From an uncultured Chloroflexota bacterium (GTDB taxonomy: Bacteria; Chloroflexota; Dehalococcoidia; UBA2979): a stretch of DNA of 6,563 bases. The position numbers and the translations under genes are program-made. The stretch is from assembly GCA_902827055.1 (NCBI GenBank), contig CADEHD010000124.1, positions 1 through 6,563 on the forward strand, given 5' to 3'. The stretch's first letter is position 1. Each line of letters opens with the position of its first letter. The notes beneath the pieces were generated by a model that worked only from the letters and a program-made list of their open reading frames with translations, made no database searches and was not told the DNA's origin. Below are positions 1-5,653 of this stretch, piece by piece.

Positions 1-55
1 GACCGGCGGGGGCCACGAACTCCGGGGCGTAACCAGCGTTCCGCTGGACCAGCAT
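1..55 (-). CDS. Possible N-terminal fragment of an unidentified gene running off the left edge
   Basis: An ATG on the minus strand at 55-53 opens a frame reading MLVQRNAGYAPEFVAPAG before the window ends. Most codons end in G or C, as in real genes here, and it would follow the terminator-like hairpin behind the upstream membrane-protein gene. There is no convincing Shine-Dalgarno sequence and no TANNNT box six bases upstream, and the frame is also open upstream of the ATG. Eighteen codons are too few to assign a family. It may be chance open frame in GC-rich DNA. Confidence 0.25.
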   Translation of the reverse strand, partial: MLVQRNAGYAPEFVAPAG

Positions 56-111
56 GGATGCGCCGGCCGCAAGGGCTGGTGGTGTCCTCGACGGCCGCGG
101 GATTGGGATGT

Positions 112-135
112 GGGCGGGCTCGCGAGGGCCCGCCC
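112..135 (-). terminator. Strong GC hairpin downstream of the membrane-protein gene
   Basis: GGGCGGGC (112-119) and GCCCGCCC (128-135) are perfectly complementary eight-base arms around an eight-base loop. The hairpin begins 13 bases beyond the stop codon of the minus-strand gene ending at 149. No run of T follows on either strand, so it would be a U-less hairpin of the kind often seen after genes in high-GC genomes. The position supports termination; the lack of a U-tract keeps confidence moderate. Confidence 0.45.
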
Positions 136-148
136 CCTGGGCGGTTCG

Positions 149-688
149 TCACGCCTCGGGCGGTCCGAGTCGCGTTCCGGGCAACGGTCCGAGCAGCGGA
201 GCGCGGAGTGACCAGAGCAACGCCGCGAGGGTGAGCGCCGGAAGCGCGGGGCCGACGACGAGCGCGACGAAGGCGTTGCCGGGCGGTGCCGACGGGTCCG
301 AGAGCCAGCGCAACGCGTCGATACCCGTCGTGACGGCGATCGCCAGCAGGATGCCCATGGCGAGACGCGGGCGGACGAAGGCAAGCATGGCGGCGAGGGC
401 GAACGCGGCACCCTCGACGGCGATCGTCGCGACGCCGAGCGCACTCGGCTCGGCGTACGTCCCGAACGGCCGCCCTGGGCGCGTCCACGGGTAGTCGAAG
501 GTGGTGATCTCCCAGGCGGCCGAGTAGATCGCACCCAGCGACACGAGCAGCGCCGCGATAGCGATCGCCCTCGTGAGCCAGCGGAGTTGCACCGCGAACC
601 GGCCGCTCCGCGCGTGCGCGAACGCCAGCGCGAGCAGCGCCACCTCAAGAGCGAGCACGACGGCGGGAAAGGTCCACTGGCTCGGCAT
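149..688 (-). CDS. Small integral membrane protein, unknown function (179 aa)
   Basis: I do not recognise a family. The 179-residue product has about five predicted membrane helices (roughly residues 7-25, 39-58, 83-104, 108-128 and 139-161). A soluble loop at about 60-80 is rich in aromatic residues, Pro and Gly (ITTFDYPWTRPGRPFGTY). The C-terminus is short, Pro/Gly-rich and probably cytoplasmic. No catalytic motif is visible. I chose the ATG at 688, not an upstream start near 823, because the upstream extension is Arg/Ser-rich and unlike a membrane N-terminus, and because a TACCCT box sits exactly six bases before this ATG, as expected for a leaderless transcript. The gene is divergent from the MFS transporter, with 122 bp between the starts. 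It ends before a strong GC hairpin. A role with the transporter is possible but unsupported. Confidence 0.7.
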   Translation of the reverse strand: MPSQWTFPAVVLALEVALLALAFAHARSGRFAVQLRWLTRAIAIAALLVSLGAIYSAAWEITTFDYPWTRPGRPFGTYAEPSALGVATIAVEGAAFALAAMLAFVRPRLAMGILLAIAVTTGIDALRWLSDPSAPPGNAFVALVVGPALPALTLAALLWSLRAPLLGPLPGTRLGPPEA

Positions 689-694
689 GGCTCG

Positions 695-700
695 AGGGTA
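695..700 (-). promoter_or_regulatory. Leaderless-type -10 box (TACCCT) of the membrane-protein gene
   Basis: On the minus strand the sequence reads TACCCT, then six bases (CGAGCC), then ATG at 688. It fits the TANNNT -10 pattern with transcription starting at or next to the start codon. There is no Shine-Dalgarno sequence in the gap, which agrees with a leaderless mRNA. No clear -35 box is visible. The same spacing recurs at two other genes in this window. Confidence 0.45.
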
Positions 701-743
701 GCGACCACCCCTCGAGGACCGCGTGCGTTCCGACCGACTCGCG

Positions 744-764
744 TCGGACCTTCGGCAGGTCCGA
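744..764. promoter_or_regulatory. Perfect 8-bp inverted repeat with 5-bp spacer, candidate operator
   Basis: TCGGACCT (744-751), a TCGGC spacer, then AGGTCCGA (757-764) form a 21-bp dyad between the divergent membrane-protein and MFS genes. It ends 12 bases before the transporter's putative -10 box (777-782), so it covers the place where the -35 element would lie. A repressor bound there could control the transporter. The size and symmetry suit a dimeric HTH regulator such as a TetR or MarR type, but no regulator gene is in the window. It could instead be a chance palindrome or an RNA hairpin. Confidence 0.4.
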
Positions 765-776
765 GGTGAGCGGCGG

Positions 777-782
777 TATGCT
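777..782 (+). promoter_or_regulatory. Putative -10 box (TATGCT) of the MFS transporter gene
   Basis: TATGCT lies 28 bases before the ATG at 811 and is one of the few A/T-containing hexamers in the region. A start site near 789 would give a 5' leader of about 20 bases holding the Shine-Dalgarno sequence GAAGGAG (798-804). No good -35 match is seen at 16-18 bases, so an activator or an extended -10 mechanism is possible. Confidence 0.4.
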
Positions 783-810
783 GGCCGCGCCCCGAGCGAA
801 GGAGCGTGCG

Positions 811-2103
811 ATGGCCAGTGCACGGACCAAGACGAGCATGGAGCGGCGCGTCATCGCCTCGGCGGCGCTGGCGCATGGGATGACACACACCCTGGAGCTG
901 ACATTCGCGGCGCTCCTTCTCCGCATCGGCCTCGAGTTCGGGTCGTCCCTCGCGACGCTGGGCGGCGTGGCCTTCGCGGGCACGCTCACCTTCGGCGCAG
1001 CGGCCCTGCCTGCGGGATACCTGTCGGACCGCTTCGGACCACGCGCGGTGATCAGCGGCTCGATGGTGGCCGCCGCCGCGTGCTCCCTGCTGGTCGCGCT
1101 GGCCCCGAGTCTCTCCGTGCTCGCGATTGCCCTCGCGCTCCTCGGGGGCGCCATCGGGCTGTATCACCCGCCTGGCACGGCCATGGTCTCGACGGTGTTC
1201 GAGCGACGTGGGCGCGCGTTCGCGATCCACGGCATCGCGGGCAACCTGGGCATCTCGGCGGCCCCGCTCATCGCCTCAGCGGTGGCGCTCCTCGTCGACT
1301 GGCGCGCCGCCTACGTCGTCCTCGCGATGCTCGCGCTGGGTGTGGCGGCGATGACGCGCCTCGTCGCCCCGGACCGCGCAGAGGCCGCGCGGCGCGCTCG
1401 CGAGGCGTCACAGGCCGCGATCTCGCAGGCCATGGCCCACGCGCAAGGCGCGGCCCGACGTCGCAGCACCCCACCCGCTGCGCGCAGCTGGACCGCGCCG
1501 CCCCTGCTCCTGGTCTACGCCGCGACGATCGGCACGGGGTTCGTGTATCGCGGCGCGCTGACGTTCCTCCCCGCCCACCTCGAGGCGCACCTCGGACTCT
1601 CGTTCCTCGGGTGGACGCCGCAGGCGGTTGCCGGGGCCATGTCTTCGCTGGTCCTGTTCGCGGCAGTCTTCGGGCAGGTCGCGGGCGGGATGATGAGCGA
1701 CCGCATGCCGCTCGAACGGGCGGCCGTGCCGATCGTCCTGCTGCTGGTGCCCGCCCTCGCGCTGGTGAGCACCTCGAGTGGGGTCGTGCTGCTCTTCGCC
1801 GCGGCGATGTTCGGCCTCGTGAACTTCGCCCAGCAACCGGTGTTCAACGGACTCGTCGCCGACTACGCGCCGGCGGGCGCGGCCGGACGTGCGTTCGGCC
1901 TGTCGTTCTTCCTCAGCTTCGGCGTGGGCTCCTCGGCGGCGTGGGTTGCCGGTGTGGTCGCGGAGCGCTGGGGCACGGGCGGTACGTTCGCGATGCTCGC
2001 CGGTATCGCGCTGGTCCTCACGGCGGTGGTGGTCACGCTGGCGTTTAGCGCCACGCGACGCGCGACGCACCCCTCGATGGTGGCGATCCCCGCGGGGGAC
2101 TGA
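811..2103 (+). CDS. MFS transporter, efflux type, possibly Fsr-like (430 aa)
   Basis: A major facilitator superfamily carrier of 430 residues, the usual MFS size, with about twelve membrane helices in two halves. Motif A is present after helix 2 (GYLSDRFGPR, residues 69-78), with a second-half counterpart GGMMSDRMPLER (292-303). A hydrophilic Ala/Arg-rich loop (about 185-228) separates the halves. The segments LAHGMTHTLELTFAALL (20-36) and GIAGNLGISAAPLIAS (141-156) resemble fosmidomycin-resistance (Fsr)-like and related drug or small-molecule exporters; this subfamily call is from memory. The substrate cannot be read from the sequence. I chose ATG 811 over GTG 766 because GAAGGAG lies six bases before it and the extra 15 residues are not helix-like. 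The gene is monocistronic: divergent on the left, convergent on the right. Confidence 0.85.
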   Translation: MASARTKTSMERRVIASAALAHGMTHTLELTFAALLLRIGLEFGSSLATLGGVAFAGTLTFGAAALPAGYLSDRFGPRAVISGSMVAAAACSLLVALAPSLSVLAIALALLGGAIGLYHPPGTAMVSTVFERRGRAFAIHGIAGNLGISAAPLIASAVALLVDWRAAYVVLAMLALGVAAMTRLVAPDRAEAARRAREASQAAISQAMAHAQGAARRRSTPPAARSWTAPPLLLVYAATIGTGFVYRGALTFLPAHLEAHLGLSFLGWTPQAVAGAMSSLVLFAAVFGQVAGGMMSDRMPLERAAVPIVLLLVPALALVSTSSGVVLLFAAAMFGLVNFAQQPVFNGLVADYAPAGAAGRAFGLSFFLSFGVGSSAAWVAGVVAERWGTGGTFAMLAGIALVLTAVVVTLAFSATRRATHPSMVAIPAGD

Positions 2104-2118
2104 CGGCGGCGCGCCGTC
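2102..2118. terminator. Hairpin between convergent genes, possible bidirectional terminator
   Basis: GACGGCG (2102-2108) and CGCCGTC (2112-2118) form a perfect seven-pair stem with a three-base loop. The stem overlaps the transporter's stop codon and lies in the 43-bp gap before the converging lipoprotein gene's stop at 2147. Neither strand shows a T-run. The convergent context favours a terminator role, but the stem is short for this GC content. Confidence 0.35.
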
Positions 2119-2146
2119 GCGAGGGGGGCCACGCGGAGGCGGCGGG

Positions 2147-2716
2147 CTACTGGCCGGCCTGGCGGCTCACGGAGTTCATCAGCGCGGTGAAGTTGCGCTC
2201 GGCCAGGGCGCGCGCGGAGGCGTCACCGGCCATCAGCCGGGCGACGTCGGTCACGTCGCGTGCGCTGACGATGACCTGGGACCCGCTCGCCACGTCCGAC
2301 CAGCCCCAGCGGACCTCGCCATCCTCGGCAGGCGGCGAGACGAAGTCCCAGCGCAGACGCATGCCTGCGGGCACCTCGATGTACCAGTTGCTGGTCCCGA
2401 TTCGGTACTCCCCGGGGCCCGTCACCACCGCCCCGAGGGCAAAGAACCCGCCGAAGGGGGGAGGCGCGGGGGCGGGCGCCGACGTGGCGGTTGGTGTGGC
2501 CGTCGGAGTAGGCGTGGGGCTCGCGGAGGGCGTCACTGTGGCGGTCGGCGAGGCACCGACGGTGGTGGTTGGCTGCTCGGGCACGGCCTGGACGAGTGCC
2601 CCGGCGGCATTCGGGGGCGGCGGTACGGCGCCCGAGCCCGCGATCGGCCCACTCACGCACGCCATCGCAGCGAGGCTGGCGCAGAGCGCGATCGCAAGGC
2701 TGAGCCCGCGCGTCAC
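2147..2716 (-). CDS. Predicted lipoprotein with Pro/Thr-rich linker, unknown function (189 aa)
   Basis: The product starts with a secretion signal: VTRG, a hydrophobic stretch, then LAAMAC with Cys at residue 20. This is an acceptable though not ideal lipobox, so it is probably an exported protein anchored in the membrane by lipid. Residues about 24-88 form a low-complexity Pro/Thr/Ala/Ser linker, including SPTPTPTATPTATS. A compact C-terminal domain (about 89-189) is rich in Trp and aromatic residues (YRIGTSNWYIEVPAGMRLRW, then VRWGWSDV) and ends in a helical tail. I do not recognise this domain. The GTG start is supported because it overlaps the TGA ending the read-through rhodanese frame (GTGA, four bases), a typical translational-coupling arrangement. 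It is therefore the last gene of the HAD-rhodanese-lipoprotein operon. The C-terminal domain may bind a ligand outside the cell, but nothing in the sequence proves it. Confidence 0.7.
   Translation of the reverse strand: MTRGLSLAIALCASLAAMACVSGPIAGSGAVPPPPNAAGALVQAVPEQPTTTVGASPTATVTPSASPTPTPTATPTATSAPAPAPPPFGGFFALGAVVTGPGEYRIGTSNWYIEVPAGMRLRWDFVSPPAEDGEVRWGWSDVASGSQVIVSARDVTDVARLMAGDASARALAERNFTALMNSVSRQAGQ
2462..2569 (-). repeat. Low-complexity Pro/Thr/Ala coding segment in the lipoprotein
   Basis: Codons for residues about 50-85 of the lipoprotein consist mainly of imperfect repeats of Pro, Thr, Ala and Ser. This is an extracytoplasmic linker that tethers the C-terminal domain away from the membrane. 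Such tracts can vary in length between strains. It is part of the gene, not a separate element. Confidence 0.5.
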
Positions 2717-3555
2717 GACTTCTCGAGTGGGGTGTCCTCGAGGTTGGCCCACTCGGCCATCGACCCGTCGTAGACGCTGACCTCGCGGTTCCCGAGCATC
2801 CGGAGCAGGAACGCCGCCAACGCGGCGCGAATGCCACCCTGTCAGTAGGTGACGGTCACGGCCTCCGGGTTGATGCCCGCCTCGACGAGCAGCCGTCGCG
2901 CCTCGGCGAGCGGCACCAGGTGGTGCGCGGCGTCGTCCTCGATGAACCGGGACCACTCGAGGTGGATGGCACCGGGCACGTGACCGGCGCGACGGTTGCC
3001 CCTCGCGCTGGCGCCGCTGAACTCGTCGTCGGAGCGCACGTCCCAGATCTGAACGCCGGCCGCGGGATGGAGGGCGTCGCGCATGTCCTGCAGACTGCAG
3101 AAGGCCTCGGGGTGCTCGCGCACGGTGAACGTCCCGGGCGTGGGGTGCGGCACCTCCTGGGTCAGCGGGCGGCCCTCGGCGATCCACGCGTGGAGTCCGC
3201 CATCGACGACGCGCGCGCCCGGGACGCCGTAGCGCTCGAGGACCCACCAGCCGCGGGCGGCGGCCCGGTTGAGGTGGTCGTCGTAGAGCACGACCACGGA
3301 GTCGTCGGTGATGCCCAGGCGACGCGCCAACGCCTCGAAGTCCGCGCCAGGCATGACGAGGTTGGCGTCGTCCTTGCCCTTGAGCCAGGGGTGCGGCACG
3401 CCCACTGCGCCGGCAATGTGCGCGCGCTCATACGCGACGGGCTCGGACATGTCGATGAGCACCAGTCGCGGGTCGCCCAGGTGGTCGGCCAGCCACTGCG
3501 TGGTCACCAGCAGCGGGTGCTGCGCCGCGGCATCGGGCGCGTCGATGGCGGTCAT
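2713..3555 (-). CDS. Two-domain rhodanese sulfurtransferase with in-frame TGA at the active-site position; candidate selenoprotein (280 aa with Sec238)
   Basis: The family is thiosulfate or 3-mercaptopyruvate sulfurtransferase, which moves a sulfane sulfur onto an acceptor through an active-site cysteine persulfide. The N-terminal domain (about 14-132) has the CH2-like segment AYERAHIAGAVGVPHPWLK and lacks a nucleophile, with YDDHLN where the active loop would be, as is normal for the structural domain. The C-terminal domain (about 145-275) has IWDVRSDDEFSG and AGHVPGAIHLEW, then VTVTY-TGA-QGGIRAALAAFLLR, then VYDGSMAEW. The TGA (2844-2842) replaces the catalytic Cys. Beyond it, 42 codons match the family C-terminus, and the frame ends at a TGA overlapping the lipoprotein start. 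A SECIS-like hairpin follows the internal TGA. The start has GAGGAG (3566-3561) five bases upstream; the HAD gene lies 54 bp before it. If no selenocysteine is inserted, the product is a 237-residue protein without an active site. A sequencing error or new nonsense mutation remains possible. Confidence 0.8.
2802..2838 (-). promoter_or_regulatory. Candidate bacterial SECIS element downstream of the in-frame TGA
   Basis: Counting from the base after the TGA, nt 15-20 (CGCCGC) pair perfectly with nt 25-30 (GCGGCG) around the loop GUUG (nt 21-24; plus-strand 2818-2821). Below it are a G-U pair (14/31), a 3x3 internal loop, the GCA/UGC stem (8-10/35-37), a G-U pair (7/38) and, past an unpaired U6, G4-G5 with C39-C40. 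Published descriptions of bacterial SECIS elements call for a small apical loop with G in its first two bases, 16-37 nt from the UGA; this hairpin has G first and 20 nt spacing. The loop comes from a TTG leucine codon, unusual for this GC-rich gene. Hairpins are frequent in such DNA, so structure alone is not proof. SelB binding is inferred. Confidence 0.6.
2842..2844 (-). other. In-frame TGA at the catalytic position: putative selenocysteine codon (Sec238)
   Basis: The codon follows GTC ACC TAC and precedes CAG GGT GGC ATT CGC. Related rhodaneses have Cys here, and TGC to TGA is a single-base difference. Both flanks of the active loop are intact, as expected for Cys/Sec exchange in a redox enzyme. 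TGA ends other genes in this window (at 149, 2103 and 6289), so it is not a general sense codon in this organism. Confidence 0.7.
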
Positions 3556-3609
3556 GGGCGCTCCTCGGGTGCGCGTGCCTGAGGGGTCGACAGCGGGCTC
3601 CTGGTCAAT

Positions 3610-4407
3610 CTAGCGCGGGCCGCGGGTCTCGGTCACGCCTGACGCGATGTCCGGCGACGCCTCGCGCCAGCGGTCCACCACCTCGACGAGGTCGAACAGG
3701 CGCTCGATCGTGGCGTCGGGCACCACGTCGTAGGGTGGCACCTCGGGGTTCCTGCGCAGCACGGTGCGCAGGCCGGAGCGGTGCGCGCCGAACACGTCAT
3801 CGAACGGGCGGTCGCCGATGAACACGGCACGCCCGGCGTCCGCCACGCCCACGGCGTCGAGGGCGGCGCGGAACGCCTCGGGGTGGGGCTTCATGACGTG
3901 CAGCTCGCTCGAGTACACGCGCGCATCGATGAGGCCATCCAGCCCGTCCCGCGCGAGGAAGTGCTCGTGAAACGCGCGGGGCCAGTGGGTGTTGGACAGC
4001 AAGCCGATGCGCAGGCCCCGGCGTCGCAGCGCGCGCAGAGTGTCGGCGGCATCGGGCTCGTGGCGGATGTGCGGCGTCCACGCGTCGAGGTAGTGGGTCG
4101 CGGCCTCCTCGAGGACGGCCTCGGTCACGTCGAGCGCGAGCGCGGCGGTCGCCGCCTGCAACAGCTCGGCGAGGGTCCCCGCGCGCTGGTGCGTGGACGT
4201 GGTTGCCCAGAAGTCCGCCTCGACCTGCGCCAGCCTCGAGACGAGCTCGTTCTCCTCGCGGCGCGAGCCATTGCCCTGCTCACGTACGAGGTGTCGGGCG
4301 GCCAGCCGCCACATGTCCTCGAGCTCGATCGTGGCGTACTCGGCGAGCGTGCCGCCCCAGTCGAAAATCGCGGCTTCGATCGGCCGATGCTCGCCGCTTG
4401 TCGTCAT
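3610..4407 (-). CDS. HAD-superfamily hydrolase (265 aa)
   Basis: A haloacid dehalogenase-type hydrolase with a Rossmann core and an inserted helical cap, acting through an aspartyl intermediate on a phosphorylated or similar small substrate. Motif I is FDWGGTL with nucleophile Asp16; the usual second Asp (DxD) is Gly18. Motif II is LLSNT (Ser138). Motif III is KPHPEAF (Lys173). Motif IV is FIGDRPFDDVFGA (Asp199, with Asp203/Asp204). Residues about 25-115 form the alpha-helical cap (C1 type). Loss of the second Asp would weaken classical phosphatase acid/base catalysis, though DWGGT-type motifs occur in some HAD subgroups, so the reaction is unassigned. The ATG at 4407 is supported by a TAGCAT box exactly six bases upstream, suggesting a leaderless mRNA. 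It is the first gene of the operon with the rhodanese and the lipoprotein. Confidence 0.85.
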   Translation of the reverse strand: MTTSGEHRPIEAAIFDWGGTLAEYATIELEDMWRLAARHLVREQGNGSRREENELVSRLAQVEADFWATTSTHQRAGTLAELLQAATAALALDVTEAVLEEAATHYLDAWTPHIRHEPDAADTLRALRRRGLRIGLLSNTHWPRAFHEHFLARDGLDGLIDARVYSSELHVMKPHPEAFRAALDAVGVADAGRAVFIGDRPFDDVFGAHRSGLRTVLRRNPEVPPYDVVPDATIERLFDLVEVVDRWREASPDIASGVTETRGPR

Positions 4408-4413
4408 GCCCCG

Positions 4414-4419
4414 ATGCTA
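4414..4419 (-). promoter_or_regulatory. Leaderless-type -10 box (TAGCAT) of the HAD operon
   Basis: On the minus strand TAGCAT is followed by six bases (CGGGGC) and the ATG at 4407. No Shine-Dalgarno sequence fits, so transcription probably starts at or beside the ATG. This would be the promoter for the HAD-rhodanese-lipoprotein operon unless the 54-bp gap before the rhodanese holds another one. No -35 is obvious. Confidence 0.45.
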
Positions 4420-4457
4420 GCCTCCGGCGCGGACACGCACAGCGCCGCCTCCGCGGC

Positions 4458-4463
4458 TATTCT
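4458..4463 (+). promoter_or_regulatory. Putative -10 box (TATTCT) of the dienelactone hydrolase-like gene
   Basis: TATTCT is the best -10 match in the 121-bp divergent gap and would place the start site near 4470, giving a leader of about 60 bases before the ATG at 4529. A small GCCGC/GCGGC dyad (4444-4457) ends immediately before it. No clear -35 element is seen. Confidence 0.35.
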
Positions 4464-4528
4464 GCGCGCCTACGCACGCGGGCCGTCGCTCGCGGCCGGG
4501 TCACCGCTGCTGCACGGGAGGAATCGCG

Positions 4529-5281
4529 ATGTATCCGTACGAGGGGATGATCGCCGAGACGATCCAGTTCCAGGGCGATGGCGGCGACTCGGTCAGCGCC
4601 TATGTCGCGAGGCCACTCGGAACGACGGGGCCGCTCCCGAGTGTCGTGGTAATCCACCACATGCCGGGCTGGGACGAGTGGACTCGAGAGGTCGTGCGCA
4701 AGTTCGCGCAGCACGGCTACAACGCGATCTCGCCCAACCTCTTCCACCGCTTCGGGGTGGGCACCGCAGACGACGTCGCCGCGGTGGCGCGCTCACAGGG
4801 GGGCGCCTCCGACGCGCAGGTGATGGCCGACGTGGAGGGCGCCGCGCGCTATCTCCGCGCGCTCCCCACGTCGAACGGGAAGGTCGGGACGATCGGGTTC
4901 TGCTCGGGCGGGCGCCACGTCTACCTCGCGGCGTGCTCGATCCCGTCGCTGGACGCGGCCGTCGATTGCTGGGGCGGGGGCGTGGTCGCGCGGCCCGACC
5001 AGCTCAACGAGAAGCGACCGGTCGCGCCAATCGACCTCACGGACCGCATGGAGGTGCCCCTGCTGGGCATCTTCGGGAACGAGGACCGCAGCCCCACGCC
5101 GGAGCAGGTGGACCAGACGGAGGCCGAGCTCCAGCGGCTGGGCAAGGTCTACGAGTTCCACCGCTACGAGGGCGCCGGGCACGGGTTCTTTGCCACCGAC
5201 CGGCCCGCCTACCGGCCCGAGCAGGCAGTGGACGCCTGGGGCAAGGTGTTCGCCTGGTTCGAGCGCTGGCTCTCGGCCTAG
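4529..5281 (+). CDS. Dienelactone hydrolase family protein (250 aa)
   Basis: An alpha/beta hydrolase of the dienelactone hydrolase family, typical in length at 250 residues and without a signal peptide, so cytoplasmic. The nucleophile elbow is GFCSGG (residues 123-128) with Cys125, as in true dienelactone hydrolases and not the Ser of most esterases. The acid is probably Asp186 (FGNEDRSPTPE), and the base His218 (GAGHGFF). VVVIHHMPGWDEWTREVVRKF (40-60) matches the oxyanion region and first helix. Members cleave cyclic or unsaturated ester bonds; the true substrate is unknown and no aromatic-degradation genes are nearby. The ATG is firmly supported by GGGAGGAA six bases upstream. The DUF6295-like gene follows after 47 bp on the same strand and may be co-transcribed. 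Confidence 0.9.
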   Translation: MYPYEGMIAETIQFQGDGGDSVSAYVARPLGTTGPLPSVVVIHHMPGWDEWTREVVRKFAQHGYNAISPNLFHRFGVGTADDVAAVARSQGGASDAQVMADVEGAARYLRALPTSNGKVGTIGFCSGGRHVYLAACSIPSLDAAVDCWGGGVVARPDQLNEKRPVAPIDLTDRMEVPLLGIFGNEDRSPTPEQVDQTEAELQRLGKVYEFHRYEGAGHGFFATDRPAYRPEQAVDAWGKVFAWFERWLSA

Positions 5282-5328
5282 CGCCCCATCGAGCGGGCCC
5301 CGCACCCGGCCACCAAGGAGGCTTCCCC

Positions 5329-5637
5329 ATGTGCACGGACATCATCGAGAAGGCGTCGGTCAGCGGCAGCGGCAAGGGCCCCGATGGCTGGTTCAGCCTC
5401 CGGCAGGCCAACGTCTACTACGACCACCCGTTCCACGCACCGCTCGACCACGCGCTGGTCATCGACTTCGTCCAGGACCCCGATACGCCGGGACACCGCG
5501 TCGCCGTCGAACTGAGCTTCGATTCGGCGGTACGCCTGATCGAGGCGATCCGTGCCGCCCTCGACAGCGGCGTGGACGCGCACGCCCAGGACTTGCACGC
5601 GCCCGCGGCGGCGCCCGCCCTCGAGGCGGTGCGCTAG
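5329..5637 (+). CDS. DUF6295-like small protein (102 aa)
   Basis: A small, probably soluble protein with no membrane segment or signal peptide. The opening MCTDIIEKASVSGSGKG, then GWFSLRQANVYYDHPFHAP and HALVIDFV, resembles a conserved family of unknown function that I recall as DUF6295. The family name is from memory and should be checked by a profile search. Conserved-looking residues include Cys2, the Tyr-Tyr-Asp-His-Pro block (30-34) and His36, which together could bind a metal; this is speculation. The last 20 or so residues are Ala/Pro-rich and probably disordered. AAGGAGG seven bases before the ATG is a near-ideal ribosome binding site, implying strong translation. It follows the dienelactone hydrolase-like gene by 47 bp. 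Confidence 0.8.
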   Translation: MCTDIIEKASVSGSGKGPDGWFSLRQANVYYDHPFHAPLDHALVIDFVQDPDTPGHRVAVELSFDSAVRLIEAIRAALDSGVDAHAQDLHAPAAAPALEAVR

Positions 5638-5653
5638 CGGCGTGCGGCTGCGC

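Noticed and set aside
33..47. CCAGCG-TTC-CGCTGG hairpin near the left edge
   Set aside because: A six-pair stem is common by chance at this GC content, and it would lie inside the possible partial gene.
766..810. Upstream GTG start (766) for the MFS transporter
   Set aside because: It overlaps the putative -10 box and adds 15 residues with no helix character, while ATG 811 has GAAGGAG at ideal spacing.
2842..2844. TGA read as Trp or Gly by a variant genetic code
   Set aside because: TGA terminates several other genes here, twice in tight start/stop overlaps (2713 and 6289), so it is a normal stop. Trp or Gly would also not restore a rhodanese nucleophile.
2713..3555. Rhodanese as a decayed pseudogene
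   Set aside because: Apart from the single TGA there are no frameshifts or other stops, the downstream codons keep strong G/C third positions, and the end overlaps the next gene neatly. A very recent nonsense mutation or sequencing error cannot be excluded from sequence alone.
2920..3582. A 220-codon plus-strand open frame antisense to the rhodanese
   Set aside because: It mirrors the GC-rich third positions of the rhodanese gene; the translation has no family resemblance, while the minus strand is clearly a rhodanese.
3563..3584. Imperfect hairpin in the rhodanese leader partly covering the GAGGAG ribosome binding site
   Set aside because: The arms are short with a mismatch and an eight-base loop; too weak to claim translational control or a riboswitch.
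3781..5637. A 618-codon plus-strand open frame
   Set aside because: It runs antisense through the HAD gene and out of frame through the dienelactone hydrolase gene, then joins the true DUF6295-like frame at its end. Its first 500 or so residues are Arg/Gly-rich with no domain, a shadow of GC-rich codon bias.
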